Below, one piece after another: positions 22,734-34,566 of a stretch of 64,000 nucleotides of DNA. Under the pieces are notes generated by a model. It saw nothing but the letters and a program-made list of their open reading frames with translations, was not told the DNA's origin and searched no databases. The stretch lies in assembly GCA_036674765.1 (NCBI GenBank), contig JARVKI010000106.1, positions 1 through 64,000 on the forward strand. The letters run 5' to 3'. The translations under genes and the position numbers were made by a program. This DNA comes from Seiridium cupressi (taxonomy: Eukaryota; Ascomycota; Sordariomycetes; Amphisphaeriales; Sporocadaceae). Each line of letters begins with the position of its first letter. Within the stretch, counting starts at the first letter, position 1.

Positions 22734-23511
22734 GGAACGACTTCGACGATACCTTTGTAGAATTGGAGCCGTATCGACACCCTCGATATCTTGTCTGCCA
22801 CGCATGCGCTTCTTCTAGGTAGCAATGGTTTTGCAAAGATATCTTGATACTGACCCCCACAAAATAGATGGGCGGTTACAAATAATCATTTGGCTTGCGT
22901 TGCTGTGGTTTATCCATTTTTGAATTTGATTTCACGTCGGGACGAAATAATGCAATGCAAAGCAATGATACCAGGAAGTCTCTCGCTACAAATAGAATAC
23001 AAATGGTCAATATAATAATATAAAATGACGAGATGATTCGAATCAAACCCCCGCAAGTCAAGTCGTAGGACAGGGCTTATTTATTAGTCATGTGTCATAG
23101 CATCTTTAACAATTAACTACTTGTAATGGATTACATGGAAATGTATAGAAGGGAAAGGATTTATGTCATGCAACAACTATTGAGAGGTGTAGAAGATGCC
23201 AACATGACAGGTAGTATAAAACAAGGTAGGGGATGCAAAATCCACAAGAAACCATATATTTCTGATTCTCGAAGATATTCGCGTCATTCACTTATTGATT
23301 TCGTGTCGAATGTATCAATGGAGAACACTGTAACAAGTGTTCGGCTTAGCAACTAGGACAAACCGCTTTCATTCATTGTAGCATTCATTGTAGCATCTCC
23401 CTAGTGAGATCTCGGTCTCTAACGCTCTTCCGCTATGACTCTACCGCACGACAAACACTTCCTCAATAGCCATTTGTCCATCGTCACAATTCTAAAGATG
23501 CGCGTCACATC
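22734..23511. other. AT-rich convergent 3' flanks
   Basis: Convergent 3' flanks of the SUR7-like and BTB genes, AT-rich. A short direct repeat (GCATTCATTGTA twice) is near 23380-23395. No gene recognised. Confidence 0.55.
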
Positions 23512-24497
23512 CTATGGGAGGTCGCACAGAGAGGACTCGGGGAAAACCACATCATGTCCCAACATGCGCCAATTAACCATGTCCTCGCACATCGCCGTCA
23601 ATACATCGGCCTTGAATAGATGCAGATCCTGGGAGCCCGCCATGAATTCGGGGTGACCGAGTATGGAATATCTGGCTTGTCGTACAAAGTCGACGAACAC
23701 ATCCTGCAATGGGTTGGCAAGTATGCCGAGCCCGTATGCTTCCCGCACACCCTTGAGGAAGTCCTTGATGATATCGTTCTTCGAGGGGGTGGTTCGGGCA
23801 CGAATAGGGACAAAGAGGCCATCGTCGTCAGATCCATTATCGTCGGAGTCAAGTTCCTCTACGAGGGATTCCCTGAGGCTCTTAAAGCTCGTGGCCGCTT
23901 TGGCGAGTCGTTCCTTAAGATTGGTGAGCGCGGAGGATCGCAGATCTGGCAAGTCGAAGAAATGGCCCAGACTGTAGACTTCGGTCCACGCTGCGTAGGA
24001 ACCGTCACTGAAGGTGCCACCTGCTGCCTCGAGTTAGGTGTCCTACATAAATAAAATCAAGCTCATGTGTCTGGTGCAAATTACCTGCGCCGCGGTACAA
24101 GTACTTGGGAAGCCACTCGATCTTCTCCGGGGATGTGTCCGTGATAGTCAGGATAGCTGTTTTGGCTTCCTGCAGCCGCATTTTTATTAGCACTGAAACA
24201 TAAATACTAGTCGCGTCGCTCTTTCCCTGGGCGAAGACAGATCAACCGTTGTGAACGTACCTCGAATTTGCCATTGAGGGCCTTGTCAAACCACTTTGAG
24301 CGGCTACAGAGAATCGCCTTGTGCACCTTCCAACTTCTGTCCTTGCACTTGACCACAGCATCCGAGAAGTTGCCGGACTCGAGAAGCCTGATATATGGGA
24401 TAATTGTTAGCACCATCGCTACTAAAAGAATTTCCCCCCTTGAATGCAAGAGAAGTGCTACTTACGCCAGAAACGACGAGGACGAGGTGAATGCCAT
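23512..24497 (-). CDS. BTB/POZ domain protein, four exons
   Basis: A BTB/POZ protein, likely a dimerising adaptor, possibly for a Cullin-3 ligase. Exons are 24497-24466, 24387-24261, 24169-24085 and 24020-23512 (250 residues, in frame). The BTB core begins at SGNFSDAVVKC and continues through WKVHKAILCSRSKWFDKAL, then joins EAKTAILTITDTSPEKIEWLPKYLY after an intron ending in CTGCAG. The third intron joins to YAAWTEVYSLGHFFDLPDLR, the usual alpha-helical end of the fold. The C-terminal 130 residues include an acidic Asp/Ser patch and a helical tail without a known domain. Fungal genomes hold many such genes; the partner and pathway are unknown. Confidence 0.85.
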
Positions 24498-25507
24498 GGC
24501 GACCAGTGTCTGGTTAAGATGCCTGGTGATACGGGGGTGGGCGCAGGTTGTGGTTAGGAAGGTGAGGGATGGAAACGGGAGAGTCGAAATGTGAACGTAT
24601 TCGAATGAGGAAAGGGTGTACTGGTAAACAAGCACAAGAGGGCAGGTACCCATGTTCAAATCCACTGAGTTGACCATTTAATGTAGCGTACCACAATATG
24701 ATATTCCAATTAAGACCGAATAGATGACACCTTTGCTAGTCGCAACCAAGTAGTAGTGAACGTGATTTAATGCATACACAGGGATTGGTCATAATAACTA
24801 TTAGAGGAGCTTTGGCTTGCTGACGAGGAATAATCATTTCTCTCATTCGCTACCCAGACAGTAGCATCTAGTGTAGCCAAAAGTCCATATCTTGTTTCTT
24901 ATGCCTCCTGTTGACATCGAAGTCCCCAAGATGTCTCTTACAATTTGCCTCCCGTCTTATGCACATGAACTGAACTCCCCGCTGAATGCTTCCAATTCGT
25001 TCATAGGTCGGTCTTCATCGTCGTATGTTCAATGACCCTTGGTTATGCCCCCAGTTCCATCTTCCCATAATAGTGTTGCCTGGAAATAGACATGAACCTC
25101 CCCAAAAAGAAATCAAAAGCGGGTACTCTACGCCATCCCGGATCGTGTACAGGGACGCCGTCTATTTTGCCTTGGCTGAATCGTCCATTCTCGTTTCCAT
25201 GCCCCGTAGCTTCGTTGTATTGAGACGCAGGAAATTGAGGAACCCGCCAGCTTGGGCAGTGTCCGTTTTGTGTTTAACGGTGATGTGACAAAGGAAAATC
25301 TGTGCGCCAGCTTATGCTACATGCGTTACCATGTGGGAAATCGATCGGTAAATGTCACAGCGCGTATGGAAGGCCTGCTGTCCATAGCTTGGTCTCCTCA
25401 ACAAACGCAGCCAGCGTGCGTGTTAAATTGAGGTGTGTATTGCCGAACATCGGCGTGGTAAACATGGATGTGTCTTTGAGCTGTACTCAAAGACTAGCGA
25501 CCGAGCC
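24498..25507. other. intergenic region, no gene seen
   Basis: Promoter side of the BTB gene and 3' flank of PBS2. Only short, unconserved ORFs. Confidence 0.55.
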
Positions 25508-27424
25508 CTAAAGCCCTGGACTGGCGTCGAGTGGTGCTGCGTGCAAAGGAGGCTTTTGGCTCTGGTCGTTGTATTGGCCGTTCGCCTTCTTTTCCATGAC
25601 ACTTTGAACCCACGCAGCGACGTCTGGATCTTCCGTGCCCGAATTGCTTACATCCATATTATTTGCTGCATTTGCTATGGCTTCGGCACTGGCATCGTTC
25701 TCTTCTGCTTCCTCATCCTCTTCAGTGATGGTTTCGGGCTTGGTCAAGTCCTGGAGCCACTCTGAGTTGAGTAGTGCTTGATACGTCGGTCGTAGGGAGG
25801 CTGTCTTGTTCAGGCACGATTGCACGAAACGGTGGGCTGTGTTGGAATATCCTTCCTTCGGCATATCAGGAGGATTGCCTTTCACAATCGCCTAAGTCAA
25901 ATTAGTTAGTATGATGGTTGAGATGCCTGAAAGTAGCCGGCGTGGGTGACTTACATCTAGCTGATCGAAAATGGACAAGGATACTGATGGCGGATATGGA
26001 TATTGGCCCATAGCGCACTCGATAATAGTTAAACCAAGACTCCAGATATCGCTTTGCACGCTGTAAGTACCATCCGTTGCGCCGCCCTGCATGAGTGCGC
26101 CGCCTGAAATCCTTTCGGGAGCCATGTAACTTTGACAACCAATATTCGTCCTCGCAATACTGGCCACCAGGTTTCCGCTAACACCAAAATCGCAGATTTT
26201 AACTTGTCCGCGAGAATTGGCTAGGATGTTGGTAGGCTTGACATCTCGGTGGATGATATTGTGCTTGTCCTTGAGCTCCTTTAGACCCATGACTGTGCAA
26301 TACGTGATTCTTCTTAGCACAACCTCTGGGATGCCCCCGGCGTAGAGCTTGTCGATAGAGCCACCGTCCATGTATTCAATGCACATGTAGACAGCGCTCT
26401 CCTGAAAAAAAGCACCGTAGAAATCTATTATGTATGGAGAGGCGCACTCGTGGAGGATGACCAACTCTTTCAAAATCGTTGCCAGCTTTGCCTCGTCTAG
26501 TTCGAGCCGAATCTCTTTCATTGCCATGACCAAACCAGTGGTGTTGCCGGTTTTTCCGTCGACAGGAGAGTCGGGGGTATCTGTTGGTGCAGCAGGCGCT
26601 CCCGGAATGAGAGCTGATTTGATACCAGCCAAGCCAGGACCAAAGCGTGGCACTCGTGGCTTACTATGGCGTACCTTGTAGACAGTACCATAGTTGCCCT
26701 TGCCTAGCTCGTCAAGCTTTTCGACCTCGTCGAGGGATATCCTGAAAACCGAACCATCTGAAAAGTCAACTCCCTTATTGGTAATGATGGCCTTTCCTTT
26801 GAAGGTCAGATATCCCTTTTCCGAGTCTATGTATTCCTCGAACTGCTTCATCTGTGAAGGGGCACCGTGGCTGGCGGGCTGCTGTGTTTCCGACGGCGCG
26901 GCACCGAGTTTTTCCTCTGCGGGCGAAGGTGTCATGTTGCTCAACTTCAAGCCGAACTTCCGCTTACCCGCAAGGCCTTTGCCGGCAACGGGCATCTGGG
27001 GCATGGAATTGGGAAACTGTGGTGCTCCGGGTCTCTGAGGCCGTGGATCGAGCCCGGGTATTCTTAGACCGCCAGGAGTCGTGCCGGCCATGGGTGACTG
27101 CGGCGATCCGGAGTTGGGCTGTGGAGTGAGCGGCGCGCTGCCCTGGCGGGAGAGGTGGAATGCCCTCATCTTAGCATTGATGCCCTCGGGCAACCGACCA
27201 CTAGACATGCCTGTGGACACGGGCGGGCGTCTCGCGCTGGATAACACACCGAGCGGCGTGGACGATGTGGACATGGGGTGGACAGGCTTATCGGACTCGG
27301 ACACAGACCGTAACGATGGCATTCTCTTGGGCACATCGCTGAGCAGCTCTTCCAGTTCGGGTGTTGGAGTGTCGGGGGTCTCTGGGGGAGATCCCGGGGT
27401 CGGGGGCGTGTCGGCCATTTTCAA
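25508..27424 (-). CDS. PBS2: MAP kinase kinase PBS2-type (HOG pathway)
   Basis: This is the dual-specificity kinase that activates the Hog1/SakA MAP kinase in osmotic and oxidative stress. Exon 1 is 27424-25955, the intron 25892-25954 (63 nt) and exon 2 25891-25508, together 617 residues. A second Met two codons downstream is an equally possible start. Residues 1-230 are Pro/Ser-rich and disordered, a scaffold-type N terminus. The kinase domain has GKGNYG at 241-246, catalytic Lys303, HRDVKP at 392-397, DFG at 412-414, and the activation sites Ser422/Thr426 in SIARTNIG, which is Pbs2-like. A Pro-rich insertion of about 45 residues (252-297) separates the glycine loop from Lys303. The tail is acidic. 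Assignment rests on the long stretch of PBS2-specific motifs (AMKEIRLELD, MDGGSIDKLY). Confidence 0.93.
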
Positions 27425-28592
27425 GCAATCGATGTGGTCGTAACAGGTTTTGTTGTGTTCGCAGATCGAGAACGGTCGGGTGGCTCGCTCCGCAGCGGGT
27501 GTTGATCAGAACCCCTCTTGACAAGTGACGGCGGCTTGGGATTGGAAGATGGTGGGATGAGCTCGTGGCTGCATGAAATCTGGTCCCGGAGACGATATCG
27601 AGAAGGAACGAACAGTGAATGGTTTCGAAAATGTTTCCCAGCGGCGAATTAATGCAGACAGTCAAGTGAAGGGCAGCATTGATCGCATTAGCTAAGGACC
27701 GTGGTTCAGGAGCTTGTGATTTGCGCCGATTATTGACTTGGTTTTCCCAATGTCTGCCCGCTGCCCCTCAAAACGGGCCCTGGCCCAACCCCAACTCTGC
27801 CACGCTGAAGCCCCGCCAAAACGGGGGGAAGCCACAGCAGAAGACGTCAGCGACTGTCAAGCTCAACTAGCAGGGACTAGCGCGCTCGCAAAATTCGCTC
27901 TTAAGCCACACAAACCCCACAGTCACCCACTAAAACTTCCCCGGGGACGAAATGTCGTCGCAGATCGCACAGAACGACGTCATCGTGCGCTGTCCTGTCG
28001 TGGTGCTCGACGCAACGAATCTGGGCTGGGACGACACCGCAGAAGCGACCCTGATCGCGCTCATGGCGTGCTTGGGTAGCCAATGGCAGCCCATCGTCTA
28101 TCTGAAACACGGCTGCCCTGCCTCCAGATCGACGTGTGCTCGAAGAAGCCTGGCGAAAGTGGTGCAGCAAGCAGGATTGCTCAGAGCTGCACTACATACA
28201 ATCACCAACTCCGTGGGGCTAGGGAGAACAATTATGTTCCAAATTTAGCAAAGCCCTACGGCAACCGGTTGTACATGGACCAGGACCGCCAGGTAAACAT
28301 GTCCCACCGAATGATTGAATACTTGTATATTGTAGCCGAGTCTGCGTCTTGTCTGCGTCTTGTCATCATCACGCCATTGAGAATAGGTAAATCATGGTTG
28401 CAAGGTGCATGTTGCTTAGAGCCGAGTTTTCGCTACGCACTGGCTACCTAGGGTAGACAGCTCCACTTACAACACCACATGGCTATTGCTTCTATGAAAA
28501 TGCATCAACATGTTGTCATTGAATTTCTTATCTGCGTATTCTACAAAACTCAGCAGCACATAGTTCGGTTGCACCCTACCACGTATCTGTTT
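27425..28592. other. PBS2 upstream region and GH28 3' flank
   Basis: C-rich PBS2 promoter, then AT-richer 3' flank of the GH28 gene. One 98-codon ORF begins at 27952 but matches nothing I know. A short tandem repeat (TCTGCGTCTTG twice) is near 28343-28364. Confidence 0.5.
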
Positions 28593-30154
28593 TCAACACT
28601 GCCCGGTGGCACTCCCTCCGACGCATGCACTCCCAGTACAATTCCACCCGATTGGGTCTACAACGTTATCGCAAAGATAGGCAATGGTGCCCGTCGTAGC
28701 TAATGTGGCATTCGTGATGGAGATATCGTGGCACGGCTCCACGGCGCTACACTGAAAGCTGGCCATGGTCGACTTAGCAGCTGTCCCGTCAAAGTTTGCG
28801 AATTCGATGTCCCCTAGTTCGAACTTGGACGAGGTGCAATTCCCGTCAGTCCCCGAGAATGTCGTGCATTGGGAAACACTAAAGGGTGCTCCGCGGAATG
28901 ATGTGCCATACAGGTTGGTGAAGGAAAGATTTCTGGCGTCTAGATTCGAATCAGCATTGACGCCGCCAATTAGCCAGGAGGGCTTTGGGTCGATTCACTT
29001 ACAACCGAGGCCGCCGCCGCCCCCATTTGGTGGATAGCCAACTTGTTCACCGGTCCAAGTTTTGAAGTACGCCTGCACGCTCTGTCAGCACTGCATCAAT
29101 TTCACTCAATCCTGTTTGTTGCGCTCACAGCATGCAGAGTGTTCGTGAAGCGGATGTTGTCTGCCTTGATCCTCTCAATCGTCTCGAATTGGTCCTTGTA
29201 CTGCCCAATGCTGCCAATTGCGATGCCAAGGCCGTTGATGAACAAGCTGTCCGTCACGGCGATATCCGTTGAATTGGCCTTGAAGGAGATGCTATCATCC
29301 TTGCTAACGACTGTCCAGTTCCTGAAGGTCAAATGGGACGAGAAAATCGTGTCGGCCCCATCAGTATTTGCTACGCCTAATCAGCCACGAGAGACCGAGT
29401 GAATGGAGACTACCTTCTTACCACTAGAACTCCCATCCAGAGCAGTGTTGTTTACGAATATATTCTCGAACGAGGAGTTGTGGCTGTGGATGATCGAAAA
29501 TGTCCTAGTATGGTATTAGATGGCAAGCCCAATCGACTTGCACAGGAGCGACGTAATTACTCACCACATCTGGCTTCGAAGCATATTCAGCCCCGTGACT
29601 TTCGAATTGGTGAGTCCATCGAGAGTCAAAGCGTGGGGCCGACCTTTCAAATTTGAGATACCGGCGGCATAACGATACCAAACCGCGCCATTTCCATCGA
29701 ACGTGCCCTGGCTGTGGCCGTCCAAGAGGACGCGATCACCTCCCAGTTTAAATGCAGTGCTTTGATTCTGGTAGCCGACCGGCAGCGAATAGTTCAACCA
29801 GTACTGAATATCCGTCGACCACTATAAAGTATTTGTCGATCAACCCAATCGCGCGGGCGTTTGTTATCAAGTACTCACCATTAATGTTCCTCGAAAATCG
29901 ATATAGCAGTCTTTCAAGCCTGAGACATTCATCACGCTGTTCACATAGTATGTCGTGTCCTCGAACACCACTGTGCCCCCATGACCGCACTCTTCGAATG
30001 CTTGTAAGATGGCAGGCGCATCGTCTGTGGCATTGGTGCCACCAGCTGCGACGGTACAGATCTTCCTGTCGTGCTTGACGAATTGTGCTGGTCCATACTG
30101 CGCCACTGCGACAGAGATGGTACCCAGAAGGCTGATCAGTAGAGAGGTCTGCAT
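28593..30154 (-). CDS. secreted glycoside hydrolase family 28 (polygalacturonase-like), six exons
   Basis: A secreted right-handed beta-helix pectinase, probably exo-acting. Exons are 30154-29879, 29821-29565, 29504-29422, 29370-29129, 29072-29003 and 28939-28593, all GT..AG, totalling 424 residues in frame. The signal peptide is about residues 1-18 (MQTSLLISLLGTISVAVAQ). Family motifs in order: NTDGAD, SKDDSISFK, GLGIAIGSIGQY and a C-terminal Cys-rich end. The Asp residues of NTD and DD that serve catalysis are present. The loop that is GHGxSIGS in endo-polygalacturonases reads GLGIAIGS, so the usual His is absent. That suggests an exo-type or otherwise specialised subgroup. Several Asn-glycosylation sites occur. 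The substrate (homogalacturonan, rhamnogalacturonan or xylogalacturonan) is not decided by sequence. Confidence 0.88.
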
Positions 30155-30826
30155 GTTGACTTGTGTGCGCGCAGTTTTGTGAAAAGGCCATCATAATTCC
30201 TGCGATATAAGTTCAGTGAGAGAGCTATATCGACTTTGTATTTATTCAACCTCAAATGGATTCTATATTTGCCTCTGGGCTTGGCACGTCCACTGCATTC
30301 AGATAATCTGCCACCAATCAGGTGTTGCAACTTCAAACTGGTGGCGTAGATCGAGGGTTCTCCCATATGGCAGACGGATTACTGTAACTTGAGAGTTTTG
30401 ATCACCAATGGAACATCAAGACCGGCACCTGGTTGTGGTCTCGCTCCTAGCTATTCCGATATGCTGCCACTGAGTCTCTGCATACCCCTGCTGCAGCCCT
30501 CACCCCCGCATCTCCACCCCCGTTCTTGCGGAAATCGTGTGAGGCATATGTACAATTGCACAATTACACCATTGCATACACAGGAGATTGAGTGATTAAC
30601 CCCGAAATAAAGCTTGTTGACTTGACTGTGCGTGTAGAATAAAGTTCATAGCATGTTTACGAATTCCATGTTGGGGGCCTATCCCGGTGGCTTAGATGCA
30701 AAACTGCACCATTTGCTGCGCTACGGAAGATCCTCCTACGCAATATCCATTGTATGTTATGTTGCCTTGTCTCCAACTAATCCCAGACCAAACTTTCCCT
30801 GCGCTATGAAAGCCTCCTTCTTCCCT
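30155..30826. other. intergenic region, no gene seen
   Basis: GH28 promoter and 3' flank of the EthD gene. Nothing beyond short ORFs. Confidence 0.55.
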
Positions 30827-31305
30827 TTACTGACCAGCTTTGACTTCCGTAACCCAAATACTTGGTGTCTTGGTGGAATAGTGGGGCAGATCGGCTTCCA
30901 GCGCCTTCCGGGCTTCAGGCGATGTCCCAGCTTGCATTTTGTTCAGAGCCTCGGCGCTCTCCCAAGTCACCTGCAGTAATGCGTCGTATGGGCTGCCCTC
31001 ACCAAAAGGTGTCAACACCTTCCAGTCGACCAAGCCGCCGGAGGCCTTCCACTACAACACCTGGAGTCAGTGATTGCTTCTTCGAACGTGTTTGGCGAGC
31101 TCTCGGGAGTCATAAACCATGTTCCAAGAGCAGAAACGCTTAACGAGAAACTGGTGAACTCCCGAAACAGGCTATACGGGGCATGAAATAACTCTGGGAA
31201 GTTGCTTACTGCCTTGATGGCCGGTGGCAGATGTGTGTTAACGTAGTAGTGGGCGTTGAAAGAGGCCCCGGTAGGGTAAGCAATATGGAGGACCACTGGT
31301 GCCAT
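30827..31305 (-). CDS. EthD-domain (dimeric alpha-beta barrel) protein
   Basis: A small EthD-family protein of 106 residues. Exon 1 is 31305-31210 and exon 2 is 31051-30827, separated by an unusually long 158-nt intron (GTAAGC...TTGTAG). The join gives the family pattern: HYYVNTHLPP, then a Trp followed by GGLVDWKVL, SPYDALLQVTWES and the C-terminal LEADLPHYS segment. Reading through the intron instead breaks the fold. The fold resembles that of small decarboxylases, dehydratases or cyclases and of EthD proteins linked to ether degradation. The role here is unknown. Confidence 0.82.
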
Positions 31306-32017
31306 GTTTGAAGTTTAGGTTTCGTCGAACGGTCAGGCGGCTTAAAAGTGCTCAGATGTTTCAATCAAGTTGGTCTTTTGAATGTGCAATGTTCACATTT
31401 CAAAACGAAGGGTCCCATGAAGAGACTGGACGTTTATATTCTCATACCAAATCCACTTTGAGCGTCATCCTGATTGCTAAGCATGTGGGACGAAGTTCCA
31501 ATGCCGTTTTGGGTTGAAGGGGTCTACCGTACGAGGTCGTGCGCCCTCACGGCTGCCAGGTACCGAGGCACTTTCTGATCGGCCAATCAAAGCACGTTCC
31601 GCTATAAGGGGCCAGGCGGTAGATAGGGCCCGGCATTTAGCCCAATAGCATTCATTGCATTTGCTGCTTCCTGAAGGATTTAACAATCCACTATAGTCTT
31701 ACATATGCGCACCTCGCTTAAATAAGCAATAATATCATAAGTATTACCGGTTATGGAAAACTGTGTCTGAACTGTGTCATACCTATAAGAGCGGTGCGCT
31801 TTACATAATCTACCTGGCTAACATCCCCGTCGAACGACACGCCTTCGCCGGACCCAACGTAAACAAGCCCACAAACAAACATGTACTCCACCAGACCAGT
31901 CACCTCGAATTTTTAGCAAAACACATCATAGGTCTATGCTTGAACATCCGCAGCAGAGAGCTGAGGACAATGGTACAGCATGAGACGTTGTCAGATGCAG
32001 ATTAGACCAAAAAGGAT
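31306..32017. other. intergenic region, no gene seen
   Basis: EthD promoter and 3' side of the tRNA-Ser gene. No domain-bearing ORF. Confidence 0.55.
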
Positions 32018-32122
32018 CGACGCAGGCCTGATTTGAACAGACGCCTCCGAAGAGATGAGATTGCACTGTGATTAGAACCACCGATTCTAGTCTCACGCAT
32101 TAGACCACTCTGCCACTGCGCC
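32018..32122 (-). tRNA. tRNA-Ser (anticodon AGA) with 23-nt intron
   Basis: Read on the minus strand, the acceptor stem GGCGCAG pairs with CTGCGTC, with G as the discriminator base. D-arm, a long class II variable arm (TCTC-TTCG-GAGG) and T-arm (GTCTG/CAGGC around TTCAAAT) are present. The anticodon stem TGAGA/TCTCA closes the loop CTAGAAA once a 23-nt intron after position 37 is removed. The intron contains TTCTA, which can pair with the anticodon region as eukaryotic pre-tRNA introns do. The mature length is 82 nt. A T5 run follows the 3' end and serves as the Pol III terminator. Confidence 0.9.
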
Positions 32123-32256
32123 GTTGTTGTGGTTGAGGATGTCGAGGTTGTGCCAGTACATGATGGACGGTGACCACGGTCGACTTGAAAAGAGAAGAGA
32201 CCTGGGGCAGCAAAACAACATGATGCCCAACGCTGATGAGAGAGCAAAAGAATTGG

Positions 32257-32356
32257 TGGAGAAGCTGGGAATCGAACCCAGAACCTTTTCCATGCTTTCG
32301 TATCATAGGATCAGATCGCATGCTAAGGAAACGTCATACCACTAGACCACATCCCC
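32257..32356 (-). tRNA. tRNA-Ala (anticodon AGC) with about 28-nt intron
   Basis: On the minus strand the gene starts GGGGATG and ends CTTCTCC plus discriminator A. The T-arm is the classic CTGGG-TTCGATT-CCCAG. The anticodon stem TTTCC/GGAAA closes loop TTAGCAT when an intron of about 28 nt (after the base 3' of the anticodon) is excised, leaving 72 nt. One mismatch occurs in the acceptor stem. A T4 run follows as terminator. It lies 134 bp upstream of tRNA-Ser on the same strand. Confidence 0.88.
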
Positions 32357-33771
32357 TTTCATGTACCCCTGAATAGACCAGGTCGCAGATGTTGCCATCA
32401 TTGGATGAGGGAGTTGTGGTGGGTGTTAGTATAAGTCAGTAGGTGTTGGCTAGAGTAAGTGGGAGAGAGAATTTTGCGTCGAGATGGTGGACTATTACGT
32501 ACGTGATAATCACACATCAAGAAAAGGGGGACGGTGTTGTTGGGTAGGCGACAAGTGGGTACTGAGGCAATCGTCTACCATGGGGGACACAGTCAAGTGG
32601 TATACTCGTTTGAGTACGGCATTAGTGGCTGTATGCTATTTCATTATACATTTGTTGTCTCTTCTGAATGGCAAGCTTCAAATGATGAATCATGTAGAAA
32701 CTTGGTCTGTGTTAAACTCGATTTATTTCAAGCGTGGGATGGGAGAGTAAATAGTCGTGATAGATTACCAAGGAGTCAGTTTTCGTTCAGCAAATTAGAT
32801 ACAAGGGACGGGGACGATACACTGGAGAAGATACCTCTGACCTTACAGCCTTACTTTCAATAGCCATCAGGACCTCTCAAGCCACGACAAAGAATGTGTT
32901 GATGTAGAAGCTCACAATTTTCTCAGCCTTCTTGTGAGTCCAATCGAGAGTTTTAAAGACTTGGTGACGGGAAGATACAAACTCAGGAGACATGTGAATT
33001 TTCCGCGTGGACGATGCGCTCTTCTAGGGTAGACAAGAAGTAAGAGAAGCTGGGGCTGACAGAATAAGGGACTAATTACTCTTTCGGAACGTGGACTTGG
33101 GACCTTAGCAGAATCATGACCTCTGACTGGTGTTAACATGAGATACAGCAATGTCTGCATGGTGGAATTGATTGCCGAATAAGTCTCTCCATTCAAGAAG
33201 TCCGTTTACCGAGGTAAAGACTATATTTTTCTAGTAGACAAATAATTAGCACTTTGGACAATTATGTGTGAATAAGCCATCTCAAACAAAACTTCTGCGA
33301 TCATTCCAAAGTTTTCAGTGGTTATATGAAAGCTGCGTGACGGTCCCATCCTGGCGTTTATACTGCTTGACTCGGAGGCATATTTTTCCATCGCGGGTAC
33401 GAATCTTGGGGACGTATCAAGAGAGCATCAAGAATGATGCTGAGCCATTTTCCCATTCCTCGAGGGACACTCTATAGAGCTTCGGCAGAGGTAGCTACTT
33501 GCGGAGTCAATTGCATAGTAGTGCCTTCCAATTTAACGAAACAAAAGATGTCTTGCATTACCCGGCTGAAAGGTGGCAGCGTGTGAACTTTAATAAGGGC
33601 GGCTCGTGGGACATAAATTTTTGCCCATGTACTCAGACAGCAAGACTGTTACCAGTTTGTCGGTCCATTGTCAACCACCCTCGGAAAGAAACCCAATTCC
33701 CGCTTTCTCTCATCAATGATTTCGTGCGACTAGAACAGGTTATTCAAATAACCACAGCGACCACCAAAATC
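32357..33771. other. 1.4 kb intergenic region, no gene seen
   Basis: AT-rich interval between the tRNAs and the Nudix gene. The Nudix frame is open from 33499, but that extension is low-complexity and unlike a Nudix N terminus. Confidence 0.5.
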
Positions 33772-34335
33772 ATGGAGTTGGACATGTCCAAGGCTGACTA
33801 TCTGAGTCGTATGAATAGCCAGTTCGATAAACTCACCGTCGGAGCTGCCGTTATCCGATTCACCAGCTCCAACATTCCACAAGTCCTCCTCCTGCAGCGA
33901 AAGCTAGACGAATCTTACTACCCTGGCGTGTACGAAATCCCCGGCGGCAAGGTCGATGACACGGATGCCACTATCGCAGATGCCATCATTCGCGAGGTGA
34001 AAGAGGAAAGCAACCTCACCATTACCCAGATTGTCACCGCCCTCCCGGAAATCACGTACACCACCGAGAAGAAGGTCACCGGCAAGAGCGGAAGCGAGGA
34101 GTCAGTCATCAAGCATGCCATTCAGCTCAGCTATGTGGTTCAAGTCGAAGATGCCACACAACTCCATTGGAATCCCGAGGAGCACTGCAATGGAATCTGG
34201 GCGAGCCCGTCGGATCTGGAGGGGATTGCCATCACCGACAAGATGAGGTCGTTGATTGAGTCCGCTTTCGAGTCGGCTAGAAAGTCACCGATGCCTGAGG
34301 TCTTTGAGAAGTGTGTTGACAAGGATCGACTATAA
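33772..34335 (+). CDS. Nudix hydrolase
   Basis: A Mg2+-dependent hydrolase of nucleoside diphosphate derivatives, single exon. The Met at 33772 gives 187 residues; another Met four codons on (33784) is also possible, and the frame is open upstream to 33499. The fold starts at LTVGAAVIRF. The Nudix box GGKVDDTDATIADAIIREVKEES carries the catalytic REVKEE, with Asp instead of the first Glu and one extra residue before RE, a variation I recall from other fungal Nudix proteins. The substrate is unknown. Candidates include damaged nucleotides, NADH or ADP-ribose. Confidence 0.88.
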   Translation: MELDMSKADYLSRMNSQFDKLTVGAAVIRFTSSNIPQVLLLQRKLDESYYPGVYEIPGGKVDDTDATIADAIIREVKEESNLTITQIVTALPEITYTTEKKVTGKSGSEESVIKHAIQLSYVVQVEDATQLHWNPEEHCNGIWASPSDLEGIAITDKMRSLIESAFESARKSPMPEVFEKCVDKDRL

Positions 34336-34566
34336 GTGGTAATATCCTGGTGGTATGAGTCTAGCACAGTACTATAGACATCATGGGTATATTATGATAG
34401 CAAAGGTACCATTATATCGAGCAAGGCACCCCTAATAATTTTGCATGTCGTTACCTCTTTGCGGTCCATCTTAGGGTGTCCAGCCGTATCGTTACAAGAG
34501 GACATCTAACGAATCAAGCATCATTATTTAACAACGACCAATTGTGTTGTACATGATTATGGGCAT

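Noticed and set aside
27952..28248. 98-codon ORF after a C-rich leader, divergent from PBS2
   Set aside because: Start context and first 50 residues look plausible, but no family is recognised and the end is unlike a protein; left unannotated.
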